Assembly: GCA_024036415.1 (NCBI GenBank)
Contig: JAMWET010001362.1
Span: forward strand, 98,801 to 162,800
DNA: 64,000 bases
DNA from: Prochilodus magdalenae
Taxonomy: Eukaryota > Chordata > Actinopteri > Characiformes > Prochilodontidae
Direction: 5' to 3'
In this document: positions 1 to 13,200 of the stretch, in pieces
Position numbering within the stretch: the stretch's first letter is position 1
How the letters are laid out: each line of letters begins with the position of its first letter
Position numbers and translations under genes: made by a program
The notes under the pieces: model-generated
The model's database searches: none
Told to the model about the DNA's origin: nothing
The model's input: only the letters and a program-made list of their open reading frames with translations

Positions 1-32
1 GGTATTATCTGCTGAGCTACACCAACCACAAC
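1..32 (-). repeat. tRNA-derived SINE, head fragment
   Basis: On the minus strand this stretch matches the tRNA-like head of the SINE copies near 8.8, 50.4 and 51.0 kb (A-box-like motif ttggtgtagctcag). The body would lie left of the window. Confidence 0.5.
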
Positions 33-3000
33 AGAGCAAATCAAATGCTCCAGGTTGTGAATGGGCTGTCTACACTTTTCACTCTTCCCAAGGAACCAGG
101 CTTGTCTTTAAACAAGGTGGAGGTTGAATTCCCAGTCCATCTTAAGTGTACAGACTCCAGAATGTGACTGCAGCACCAAATATGGAGGAACGAAAAATTT
201 GTAAAACAGACTGCCAAACAGGAGGTCAACTTCAGTGCCCACATCTTTAACATGATCCTGGGCAGCTTTAATCCTAAGTTGTTAGTTAGTTCTGCACATT
301 TCACTCCGAACAGTTTCTTAAACTCTTAAAAAACACAGAGCAGCTTCGCTCAGAGTTTGACCCTGAAGCGACTGAAGGGAGGAGCAGTTCTACCTTTATT
401 ACCATCACAACCCCAATCAAAAAATAAAACTCATCTCTGTGTAAATGAGCTAGATCCTCATACTGTTTACCTAGCTGTGTTAACAGTAGTTACTGGAGCC
501 TGCTAGTAGCTAGCATTACCAGTACTAGCCACTTGCTTTTGGGGTTGTGATGCTAATGAAGGTGGAGCTGCTCCATACGTTTGAGAAGCTATTGCAAAGG
601 GTTTGGAGTGAAATGTGCGGCGCAGACGAACAACCTTGAACCTGGCCAGCTTGTCTTGTGAATTTTTCAATTAAAGTGAAATGGTGTAGCTTTCTGACGC
701 CTGTGCAAGCTGTAGCATTTAAGGTGGAACGAAACATTCAATTCAGAATCCCGGCTAACAGGAAGCCAACTTCAGCCACGTTTAAAGATGAACATCAACA
801 ATGCCTGCTGACAGTAGGTTCCTTAGAAAAGGGTATGAAAAGTACCAACATCCCTTTCACAGCCTGGAACAATACATTTTCAATCCTAGAGTTTTCCAAA
901 TAGTCCACCATTTTCATTACTGTTTTTATTCTGTGTAAACCTTTGGAGTATAAATATTAATGAGTATATTCTTTAACAGTTTAGGATTTTGGAATCGGTC
1001 CGTTTTACTGTCATGGTTTATAAGTGCAGGATTTGTGTTTGAAGGAGGATAAACAGTGTTTGAGATTCACAGTATATCAGTTTTATGTATTTATGAATGC
1101 CAATGATTAGACAGTTTTTCATTCTTTTGCACCTTTAAATTATGATTTTTTTATAATAGCCACAGTAACACAATGTCTTACAATGTCTCAGATATCAGAA
1201 AATGTATTTGTGACCGTTAAGTGTAATAACTTTTTGCAAGAGCATTTAAGGCATTAGATGCTTCGGATATCTGATTTATATCACCGCCACCGATAGGATG
1301 ATGGGAACATTCCACCAACAATGACTTTGTGTAGACAATCTCGTTTCAGCCACGCCATCTCAATGTGCGCATGTGCAATACTCATATCGCATAATGTACA
1401 ATGTTAATTAAGGCAAATTAAACGAAACAGGTCATGCTACAATTTTTTTACTGCTTGATTCAAAAGAACAGCCTGCATGATTCTTGAACTTGGATTTAAG
1501 TCTACTCAGGTACACTGAGAAGAGGGATCACAGTGCTCACCTGCTTTTGTGTTTGGTGCACTGAAACCCTTTATAGAGCTTTAAAATTCCAGGAAAGATG
1601 GTACACACTCACCAGAGGGTTAAAAAGTCATCATCAGCAGTTTGATTAATATTAAATTATGCTGTTCAAATCATCTGGTGAAAATTCCTGAATTTATTTA
1701 CATATTGCAATATATAGCGCAGGGAGAAATAGCCTATATAATGCAAACGTTTTTTCCAGTATCGTGCATCCCTAATGTAGACGTAGGTTTTCTTCTTTAA
1801 ACTGAAACTCACCAGTGTTTGCTCTCAGCATGTGTCTGCAGCCACATGTATTTGCTGAGACTGTTTTGTGTGTACTGATAATCAGCTCTCACACGTTTCT
1901 ACACGATATTGCACTGTATATGTCAATATAAATAAGCTGTGAGTGTTGCTGGTGTTTGTCTTGGCTTGCTTTTTGAAGAATCATTAACTTAAATCAAACA
2001 GGCAGTACCTGCTGATTGGGGAGCTGTCGACTGTTCAGTACACTCACCATCCACTTACTTTATTTGCTTCCACTTTGAGCTCCACCTACTTTATAGCCCC
2101 ATAATATAAGTGTGCAGTTACAGACTGTAGTACCACCTGTTGATGCATAATTGGCTAACCACCCTCTTCCACATTTAACATTGATTAACACTACATACAT
2201 CTGTGTTTCTGCTGGGTTGATAGTGGTCTGCCGTCCAAAACTATCCAAACAGGACTAGCTTTGTGTCCGAAACTAACAACTGATAAGACAAATTGGGTGT
2301 TAAGAGCTATAGTCTCTAACTGTACACCTGCAGACTGGTGCTACAAGGGAAGGGGTTCTTATACAATTTACCAGTAAGCGTATATAATAAGGAAGTTCAC
2401 AGTGTTAAATGTTGAGTTCAATTCCAATTTAAACACTTCATTGGACTCTAAATGTATGGTGCTGTGTACGAATGGCCGTATGACAGTCCAGTCTAAAAAG
2501 TCTTTAACCCTTGTGCACTAATGCCTTTTTTATCCATCGCTCTCTCTGTATTAGTGTTGAGAATCTACTAGGATACCCCCAGCACTCCAAAGCTGGCCAG
2601 AGCCAAAGGTTTGATCCAGCACTAAATCTCATCTTTGTCCCAAAGCGCTCATGTTACTGTCTCTGGAGAGCAAAGCATTGTGAGTGCAGAGAGAAGTTGC
2701 CCCTTCTTGCTGAATGTATAGCTTCATGTTTATTTTGATTGGGGGCGTGGCCTGGGTGAGTATTAAAGCAATGGTTCAGCCAAAAGTGAAATTTGTCAAA
2801 TTTGAAATCGACCAAAACCCTGTGTTTGCTTCAGCTCTGTGGTTCTTATTGTGATCTGTTTGAAGGATGTTCTAACTAAGACAAGTATAACTCAGGAGAA
2901 ACTGCTCTGTTCTTAATATTTTGTGATTTGGGTTGCAATAAACAGTTATTAGAAACAGAACGAGCAAACCTAAACCAACCAATGTTTATGCTGAGATCTG

Positions 3001-4262
3001 CTCTGCTGTTAAGCCAAATAGCCCTGCAGTATGCAGGCTCGAGGTATTATGATCTATGATCTGTAGCCTCGCATTCCTTTGTGTAATGGCCCAGGCATAC
3101 ACTGTGTGATTTTAGCCCGATGTTAAGCCCCATTTGGTCAGAACCGACTGAATTTCATGATCGGGCCGAATTTGATATCAATTTGAGTTGATATTTGCAG
3201 TACCAGCGTTCGTTTATGCAGACTGTACTACAGTGATCTTTAATTTTTTTTTATTTTATATTGTCTCTGTAGTGCAGCTGGTTTTCAGTTTCAGTGCAGT
3301 GTATGTTTCAGTGCAGTGTAGTAATGTTAGCAAAGCCACTGAAGTACAGTTAGTTGCGTCAGCAGCTCAATCCCAAACAACCCCCTCCTTCCTGCGTTCT
3401 GGCTTCTACACCAAAACATTAGTCCAGCATGAAATTGTGTACACACGGCGTGCTATTTTCATCTTCATCTTTATTGGCATTTGTCTGTAGTCTGATCTGA
3501 GCTGTCTGTATGGGCAGTGTGAGATGTGAGCTCACACCCCAAAATTTCTAATACTGCGCAGTGTATGGCTGGCTTCACTGAAAAGTGTAAGACACAGACT
3601 ATAGTGCATAACTAAAGACACCAAACCTATCTTGGCTGAGCAAATACATTTGATGTAGGAGAAAAGAATGTAGTAGGTTCTATATTTGACCAAAAAGGGG
3701 CAACTTCTGTTCTGAGCAGCGCTGCTATGCTTGTTTATGTCTTGCATCATTAGGAAAACTCTCAGTGGACTTCAGCACCTCATGTTGCTTTTTCCAGTTT
3801 GTATACCCGAACACATTACTGACTGATTGTTTCAGGGAGCATTTCTTCATGTGTTACAGAGCCTGCTGATCATGTCTGTGGCACTGCCATCCTTTCAAGT
3901 GCGCTTTACTTCTTCTTTTTAAAGTGTCCTCATGGAAGCCAACATGCAATACTGGCCATAATTCTTTTCCTCATTAAAATAAAGGCAAAACAATGCCTTT
4001 GTGTCGCTCTTCCTGCTTTTCTATTTTTAAAGAAAGCCAGCTGTGCTCAACTGGTCCAAACATGTTCTGTAAGCCAAAGAAACAATACCCTGATGGTGCA
4101 GATAAGCTACTTTTCTCTTTCACGTCTGCAGTGTAACAGCAGCTCTGCTAGTGTAACAGCAGCTCTGCTAGTGTAAGCTTTTATTGGAGGCATCTTGCTT
4201 ATGAGGGAGCATGTGTTACTAACGCATGACCTAATGTGTGTGTGTGTGTGCTCAATGTGCAG
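33..4262. other. Non-coding sequence upstream of the first visible mtmr9 exon
   Basis: I find no exon of the missing mtmr9 N-terminus here. Parts of 41-130 (minus) and 780-880 (plus) are diverged inverted copies of one repeat: both contain tttaaaga, ggttcctt and an (c/a)cctggaac-like core. Around 2060-2240 there are weak matches to the terminal sequence of the long-inverted-repeat element seen elsewhere in the window. At 4133-4172 a short unit containing gtaacagcagctctgctagt is tandemly duplicated. The rest looks like ordinary intron or intergenic sequence. Confidence 0.4.
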
Positions 4263-7200
4263 AACAACTGGCTCGTCTGGTACCATCATTATCAAGTGTA
4301 AGGACCTGCGCATTCTCCAGCTTGACATTCCTGGAATGGAAGAGTGCCTTAACATTGCCAGCTCTATAGAGGTACACTGATTCCTAATTGAGTTGGCTAA
4401 TACATTTTCAGGTGGCGATGCATATGGAACTTTGTTTCTAGCTTATGACCAACTGTAATTTCATCCATGTCTTCTAACGGGTACAAAAATAAGATAGCCC
4501 CCCTTCGGTTAAATCCTATTCGGTCTTATTTAAGTATTATAATCACAACATGCTTAAAAGACTTGGTAGTCTGATTATCTTTGTTAAAGTACAGTCAGCA
4601 TTATCTGGCAAATGTGGACATATAATGTAATCCACTTAGCAATGGTTACACCTTTTTTGAAAGTAGGGATGATGTTTAAAGGTCTAGAGTTATTACTGTT
4701 GTTTTGCTGTACTACTTATATGTAATTACCAACTGATTCATTATCATCCATCTTTCCCTCTGATATGCATTAACTGGTGACAGAAAAATAAAAGAGCCCC
4801 CCTTCGGTTAACAAAATTTATATTCCCAGCCTTATTTAAGTATGTATATACAATCACAACGTGCTTAAGGCAGGTCTCTAAGTTTTGCCTTAAGCAATCT
4901 TAAAGAAGACTTTTGCAGATATTTAAACATCACTGAACAATTCAGTTGATAAAATGTGAAGTGGAATTTGTTGGAAGGAGAAATCCGTATGCCATCCTTG
5001 AGAAACTAAAGAGAGAACTGGGACACCAGAGGTATTTATTGCCTCTAAACACTACCTCAAAGAAACTAGTACATGGTATGGGTATAAATACTCCACCTGA
5101 CGTTTGTGGTCTAAAATTTGCTCTAAAAATGTGCAAAGACTGCATAGAGCAAAGATTTGTCTGTTTAGATTTACCACTATTTTACCAACATCAATTATAA
5201 ATAAATACTCGGAAGACACATGTTGTTTTAGAATCGGCACATAATAATAGTTTATAGGTTTCTATGGGTTATTACCAAGTTTTGGTTGTCTCCAGTATTA
5301 AAGCTTCTGCAGGTTAATTGCTGTGTGTGGTGTGTGTGTGTATGTGTGTGTGTGTGTGTTTGTTTGTGTTTTTCTTCAGGCTCTTTCCTCTCTGGAGAGT
5401 GTGACAGAAATGTATCCATTCTTCCACCGTCCACGTGAGCTCAGTCTAAATGACCCTTGGGGTCTCTCCTCTCCAGAGCAGGATTACAGACAAACAGAGA
5501 GACTGGTAAGCAACACACACCCACACACACACAAACACTAACACCCCCCCAACACACACATATACTGTATGTGTATATATATATATATATAGTACTGTGC
5601 CAAAGTCTTATATTATAAGGGTTATTTTATTTTATTTTATTTATATTATCTAGGGTTTTATTCCAAACTGCTGAATATTCATTTCCGACAAAGAGTGCTT
5701 TGTCTTAGGTACTTGAAAAAATGGATTTAAAAAGGTAATTAATAGCAAAGTAATGGTTTATTTATATGTAGTAATTGTTTATTAAATAGATGTAGTGTTG
5801 ATACAAGCTTGATGTTGATGTTGCATAACAATAGAAGCACCTCTATGGTGCTATATAGGACCATTTTCAGTACATAATATATAGAACCATATGCACATTC
5901 TCCATCAATCTGAAAAAAAAAAAACATGACATGATTCTGTATTCTATATGCAAAGTTTGGACACCCCTGGTCAAATGACATTTTTTAATTGATTTTCTTA
6001 ATGAACATAAGTAAACACGTTGTCTATAGAAAACATACTGCAAATTTAACATTTAATGTAAAAATATGGTTAATTGCACTAAATATAAATATAAAGTGTA
6101 AACACTTTCACTTATGTATCAACAACACATGTAATTTGACTGCTGAAACTTTTGCTTATGACTATATTCTAAAACATGCACGTGTTAGCCATTTCATGAC
6201 ATGGTTTCAAAACACTAAAGGAAGACAAACAGGAAGCAGTTGGCTTGGCACAGGAAGTGAATGAGTGCTGGTGCTCTCACAGGAAAAGAAGTGCTTTATG
6301 GGTGACAGCTCAAGCTTTTGTGATTCATGTTGTTTACTAGTGGTTAAGCTTATTTTGTCTGATGGCAGAAGCAAACCTTTAGGGAACATCCTCTGTGAGT
6401 CCTGCAGGACTATAAGAGTCTGTATGCGGCCCACACTTCAGTTCCTCACTCTCACAACTGATGTCACACTTCAGATTAATCCCATAATGATTATTAAATA
6501 AATTCACAGCAGAGCCTTAAAATATACAGCTGAATGATACATATTGCTGTTTAAGGAATTAAGAATGATTAGCTAATTGTGTCTGACCCAGATATGACCT
6601 TCTCTGCTCCCTCAGTTTTTTTTTACTCACCTTTCTTTGTTTCTCTCTTTCCCATTGTTTTTTCATTCCTAATCTTCTCATCGTCCCTGTTTTTTTTTCT
6701 TCTTCCTTTCTTCATAGTTCTCTGTTTCATTTATTCCTCTGTTCTCCTTTACTCCTCATTTGTCTTTAAGATCATGCTTAATTTGGGGTAACCAGTATTT
6801 TATTCATGCATTCATGTGGAAGGGAAGAAATTCACTGAAGCAAGGTGCAGCCAGTAAATCCAGCCAGTAAAACCAGTAAGAATCAGGTCCAAGAAACTGA
6901 AAGCTCTTTTGTCCATGTGTCTGGACAAAAGACAGAGAGAAACATACTCTGTATAAAACCTGACAGCTAAACATCTTAACAGTCTCTCGTATTCACTTAA
7001 ATACACATACAAACTGCAAACACAGCCAAAGTCATTGTTATTAGTATTATTGTATTATCATTTTACAGTGGTTAGTCATTGTTCTGTTCTTGCAGATTGT
7101 TGATCTCTGTGGTTTTGTCACCATAATTTATTATCTCTGCTTTTAACTCGTGGACAGTGGGACAGGTGGAGACTAAGCAAAGTGAACTCAGATTTCTCAG

Positions 7201-10200
7201 TGTGTCCGTCATACCCCAGTGCCGTGATTGTACCCCAAGCTGTAGACGATGACACACTCTTGAAGGCAGCACGTTTCCGTCAGGGTGGAAGGTTTCCTGT
7301 GCTCTCCTACTGTCATCACAGAAACAGGATGGTAAGAGAAGGATACACTCATGAATAGTTCATAACAAATGGGCACTTTTTGTCATTATTGGTCTACAGT
7401 ATTGCATGGTTTGGTGCTCTTCTGGCTTCATTTAGCCCTTAATGAGATAAATCAGGTGTGTCATAACAGAAAAAACACAGAGGTGTGTAACGTGAGGTCA
7501 GAGCAACATTTGAGCAATAATGTTTCCTCTGGGCTGTTTCACAAACTTCACTTTTTAACAGGATATTGCCAAAATACAAACATTAATAATAAGTGCTTAG
7601 GTGTCCACATCCAGCTCGGAATGAGCATGTAAACAGGAAACGTCTGTAAAAACACAGCAGCACTCTGAAAACTCATAATTTTACATGCTGGATCAGATTT
7701 AGACTAGTTAAGTGGCATTGCCATTAAAGATGCTTGGTTCATTGTGGCCAGCAAACCTTCAAAACTAGATAATAGTTTGTAAATCATAGTTTTAACTGTT
7801 TCCAAGGTGATCATGCGTAGCAGCCAGCCCATGACAGGAGCCAATAGGAAGCGATGCAGGGAAGACGAACTCCTCCTACAGGCACTGACCGACGAATCAG
7901 AGATGGGTTACATCATAGACACGCGCTCAGCCCAGCAAGCTCAGCAGGCCAGGATGACCGGAGGAGGGTTTGAGTCCAAATCCTTTTACCGACCCTGCAG
8001 GAGGATTCATAGACATATGGAGAGGTACTCACTTGTTTGATCATATGTCCCATGTCCCACCTGTATGACTGGAAAATGAATAGTCTTCAGAGCTAACTGG
8101 AAAGTTACACTGAAACATGAAAACAGTCCTTTTAGATTAGTGTTGCAGGGAGTTTTGTTTTGCCCTGCATCTGTGAACTCAATCACCTGCATAGACTTAA
8201 TCTGTGTATGTAAGTGAATGCATGTGTATTTTCAGAGGTAAGGTGCTGCAGGAGAGTTTAATCAAGCTGGTAGAAGCGTGCGGCGACCCATCTCATAACA
8301 TGGACCGCTGGCTGAGCAAGCTGGAGAACTCTAAATGGCTGTCTCATGTTCACAGTGCTCTATCCACTGCAGGCCTGGTGGCAGAGTGCGTGGAGAGGTG
8401 AGTTCAGTCCTGAATCTGTCATTCTGATGTGGAAACCACAGTTTCTCTGATCTCCTTCTCCTTGTGGTCATTTGTTCACTGTCATAATGGTAATGAGGCC
8501 CAGAAGAGGTTTAGTGTTTAATTATTTCTGTTGTAAAAAAAAATTAAATGTTAATATTAAAAGATGACAATAAAAAACAGACACAAAGTGTGTGTACCTA
8601 ATAAACTGGCAGCACAGCATCTTACTCAATTTACTGTCTTATCATTATATGTTCTTTTGCATTTGCTTCACGAGTGTGAAGATACACATGCTATGCTAAT
8701 TAACAGCATATATCTGACGCTCTTATCCAGAGCAACTTACAAGGTTAATCATATTACAGGTAGGCCACTGTAGTGTTAGGAGTCTTTCCCACGGACTCTT
8801 ATTGGTGTAGCACAGCCTAGTCACCCAGACCAGGAATTTAACCCCCATCTCCCACATGTGGCGTTATCCTCTGAGCTACACCAACCAGAAGAGCGTACCT
8901 TATAGTGTTGTGACATATTTTATCAGGACAGTGGGAGAGATTTCCGTATTTCACAACCCACTTTATTTCTAGCTCAAGAACATTTTACAGTTACATAGTG
9001 CTGCTGCACAGTATCGATATGGCAGTGGGTATACTGATACCGATGACTGACACTCAGTCAGAGTAAGTGTGTATAAACGTTGCACATATGAGACCTGAGA
9101 AATTCAGATATGAAACAACATCCACTTCTGTTTTTACTGAGCCAGAGAAGCAGCACAACACAGGTTTATCTGTATACTGTCCAGTTCTGTTTTTTGATTT
9201 ACTTAAGATGTCAAACATGGTTCTAATAACTAATTATATGAAAATAAAAATACTTATAAATATATAGTAGTAAATAAACAAAAACATGCATCTAATATAT
9301 TTAATCCAACCAGTAAATGCTATTCATTTAGGTTATTTGTTCTTAACAATTATTTAATAACAATTATTTAAACAATAATTTAACATTGTAATTGTATACA
9401 TATCAGGACTTATAGTTCAGTTAGGATAGATACAGTCATTATCGGTATTGTATTGTATCAGAAGAGAAGATACAATAACAACAACACTACAAATAAACAC
9501 CAAACGCAGAGTGTGTTCAATGTCACTTGTTTTTCATCCACTTATGATGATCTTTATTTATGCTTTTTTTGGTCTGCAGCCTAATATTTGCACTTGGTCT
9601 CTATTCAGATCCGCAATAGATTACTTTTTCTTGTAGGGTAGGCAGTCACCCTGCTCTGGACCTGCTGTCCAGTGGGCCACAGAATGTTTATGTACAAATC
9701 TGTTAGTCCTGTGCTCTTAATGGTGCAATAAAAATTTCTATATTCTATTTTTCTAATTTCTAAAATTTCTATTTCTATGGAAATAAAAATTCTAACAGTG
9801 CAAAGTATATGTGATCTGCTGAGCCAAACAAAGTCTGTTCAGAGGTTTTCTACTTAATGTAGGTTAATTTAGTTTTGAGAATTTGTCCTTTCTAAGATGC
9901 TGTGCTCACCTTCAGTGTTGTTTTTACAGGGACGGTCATTCAGTGCTGGTACATGGGTATGAGGGGCTGGACACAACTCTATTGGTGACCACACTGGCCC
10001 AACTTATCCTAGACCCCGCCTCCAGAACATTCAGAGGCTTCCTTCAGCTACTGGAGAGAGAGTGGGTTCAGGTAAGGGAGTGTATGCTACCTCATATAGT
10101 ATATCCTCTTTGTGTGCGACTCTATTTTGTAGTTCTTTGTAGTTCTATGGTTCCAGACTTTAGTCCATCTGTTTCTCTGTATACTTTATTACCCTGTTCT

Positions 10201-13200
10201 TAAATAGTCAGGACCCCCCATAGGACCACCACAGAGAAGATATAATGTGGGCGGTGGATCGTTCTAAGCACTGCAGTGACATTGTGGTGGTGTGTTAGTG
10301 TTTGTGGTGCTGTATTAGACACTTCTACCTTGCTGGTCCACCTTGTAGATGTGCAGTCAGAGACGATAGCTCATCTGCTGCTGCACAGTGCAGTGTTGAT
10401 CATCCTCTAGTCCTTCATCAGTGTCCACAAGGTGCTGTTGTCTGGATAGTTTTGGTTGGTGGAATATTCTCAGTTCAGCAGTGACACTGAGGTGTTGGAA
10501 TGTTTCCCAAAATACCTTTTTTAGCACGTATGGTATAAAGCATGTGTTCTTGTAAGCAAACATGTCCTGCCAATCAAAAATGAAGAGTTTGGTAACCCTT
10601 TGTTTCATGATAAGTGTAGTAACCCAGTGCTTCTACCCTGTGTGACAGGCAGGGCACCCGTTTCAGCAGCGCTGTGCTCGTTCAGCCTACTCTCATGCCC
10701 GCCTGAGGCAGGAGTGCCCATCTTTTTTGCTGCTGCTGGACTGTGTGTGGCAGATATGGAGGCAGTTCCCGCTGGCACTGGAGTTCAGCGAGGCTCTGCT
10801 GCTGAGGCTGGCACAGGAGGCATACGCCTCTGACTATGGCACATTTCTCTGCAACAATGAACAGGAGCGGTGAGGGATAGCAAACACACAACGAGGGGTC
10901 TTTGTAGGGTTATGTAATCTCCATCACAGCAAGAGTTCAGCAAAAAAAATCAACTCCCCCATATCACCAAGTTTAGTCAGCCAGTGTTTGATGCACGAAG
11001 TAAGGATGCATCAATAACAATATTGGTCTGATTCTGTGCATTTACTTACTCATAAAAATACACTGATACCGGCATCCGATATCAGGTGACCACGTGAAAT
11101 AAGCCAAATGTACGCTGCTGCACTGTTTAACAAACAACTCAAGCTGGCAGTGAATAAGAAGCAGCTGTTGTGACTGAACAGAATAACAAAGTATGAACAT
11201 GAATACGGAGATGTTTAAATTATCTATGTTAAGTTGTTGTAAAGAAACTGTAGGTCCTATATTACCACCGGCTTTTCGCTTCAGTGGACAGTGTTTCGCA
11301 AGCTAGCCTCAATTGTACTTCCTGTCACTTTGATTCTTGTCAAAACACTGAGACTCTTGTTGTACGAGACAGATGAGGAGCAAAACTACGGTAACTATTT
11401 CCGTAGTCAAATGCAACAGAGTACCGGAAACATATTTCTAATCACAAAAATAATAAGATGCTGCATATGATGCAAGGTTTGAATTCCGGCCAATTTTATT
11501 TACTGGCATATAAAGAAAAAGTAGTTTTGGAATAATAAGACACACAGTACACTTAAAAAACAACAACTATTAATTAACAAACAAATAAAGAAATAAAAAA
11601 ATAAACAAATGGCATAAATAAATAAATTCACAGCATTGCCTGCTATAAAATCATCAACAGCACTGGCCTACTGCTTTAGTTCTCTTTATACATATAAAAA
11701 GCTAATAAATAAATCTAAATGAACAAATTAGGTTATTTAACATTGGAATTAAATAAAAAATAAAAACAACAAGCCTAAGATGGGCAAATAAAATCTGCTC
11801 TATAATAATAACCTCTCATAAACCTCAGAATGGGCTTATTACTGCATTTCTCTTTAAACATAAACAGCTTAAGCATAAGATCAGCTGTTTAAAGGGTAAA
11901 AGGCTCTCCCAGCAGAAAGTGGACGTGCTGCAAATGAGGCTGCCACCCATTCACTGCCTTATAAATTGACTTGTATGTATGTATGTAGGTATTCTGTAGT
12001 AAATCAGACGCCAGTGTTGTGTTGTGAGTTCTACAAAAGATTGAAAGACGATAGGCTTTAGACTTAATCAGAAACTGGGTTATACCTAGTCTGGTTTTAC
12101 CACTGCACCTCAGGCTTTAGCTTCTCATCAGTTAACCTCCAGTGCTTCTTGTCATGTGGATTTTTTAAAGGAACCGTGCCATAAAGTCTTGCTAGAATAT
12201 AAGCGCATATTTATTTATTATCATAATCATCATTAAAATGTAATTCTTGTTTATTTTTGTAAGCTTATGTCTGTTGTAACCTGTTATTATTATGCATACT
12301 GATTGACCAAAAATTAATCTTGACTTGAAGAGTCTTAGTCGAGTGACAGGTCACTGACTTAGTGTTTTTACCTGTGCAACATACTCTTATCCTTTTTTAT
12401 AGTGTGATATGTATTTACAAAAACACAGAATAAAACTTCAATAGGTTAAAAGGAAATATGTCATGGCAGATTGGCTACATTTCTTGGTAGTAAGTACATG
12501 AATTAGATTGTTGTAGTCTCTTTCTACAGGCCCCCTATATCGACACACAGATATCATTTAAAATAGAAACTACCTTTCGTCAGATTAATAGAATGGGCAA
12601 GGTTTTTCCTGAAAAACCTGGAAGGTCTTAGATAATAATAAAAAACCTTTTCCATTGTCAGATTAGCTCGAACTGTGTTGGCTCTTTGTGGGCAAGGTTC
12701 ATATGGCTCCTGAAAAACCTAGAAGGTCATAGATAATAAAGGAAAAAATTAATAATAAATAATTAATAAATAAAAATACTCGAAAGCCATTCAGAATGTT
12801 ATAAGCCATTGTTAATTAGAAATCATCAACATATTATGCTTAATTTAGGCTCATATAATTTTGTTGGGGATATTCAGTAGTGAAGCACTTGACCTTTTGT
12901 CCTGGATTTTGTATATTTTTCCTGGTTCTCGTGAACAGTCCCGGAATTTCAAAACTGCTAGAATTTGAAAAGTCTAAGTCGAGTGACAGACTGATGGTTA
13001 GACTTGTCGACTGTCTTGGGGCTGGCCTATTTTTGAAACTATATAATGTACTGTGATCTATAAAACAATAAGGACATTGATGATACTTAGGCTTCTATTA
13101 GTGTTAGGCTTCTATTCAAAGTGTATGTACCTCAGTATGTGTAATGTGACTCTGTGTTGAGCTGAGTAATGAAGGATGTAGGGTCAGGGGGTAGAACCTT

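Noticed and set aside
4946..5200. 84-codon ORF in the intron before the second visible mtmr9 exon
   Set aside because: No similarity to mtmr9, no splice signals, and the flanking exons join in frame without it.
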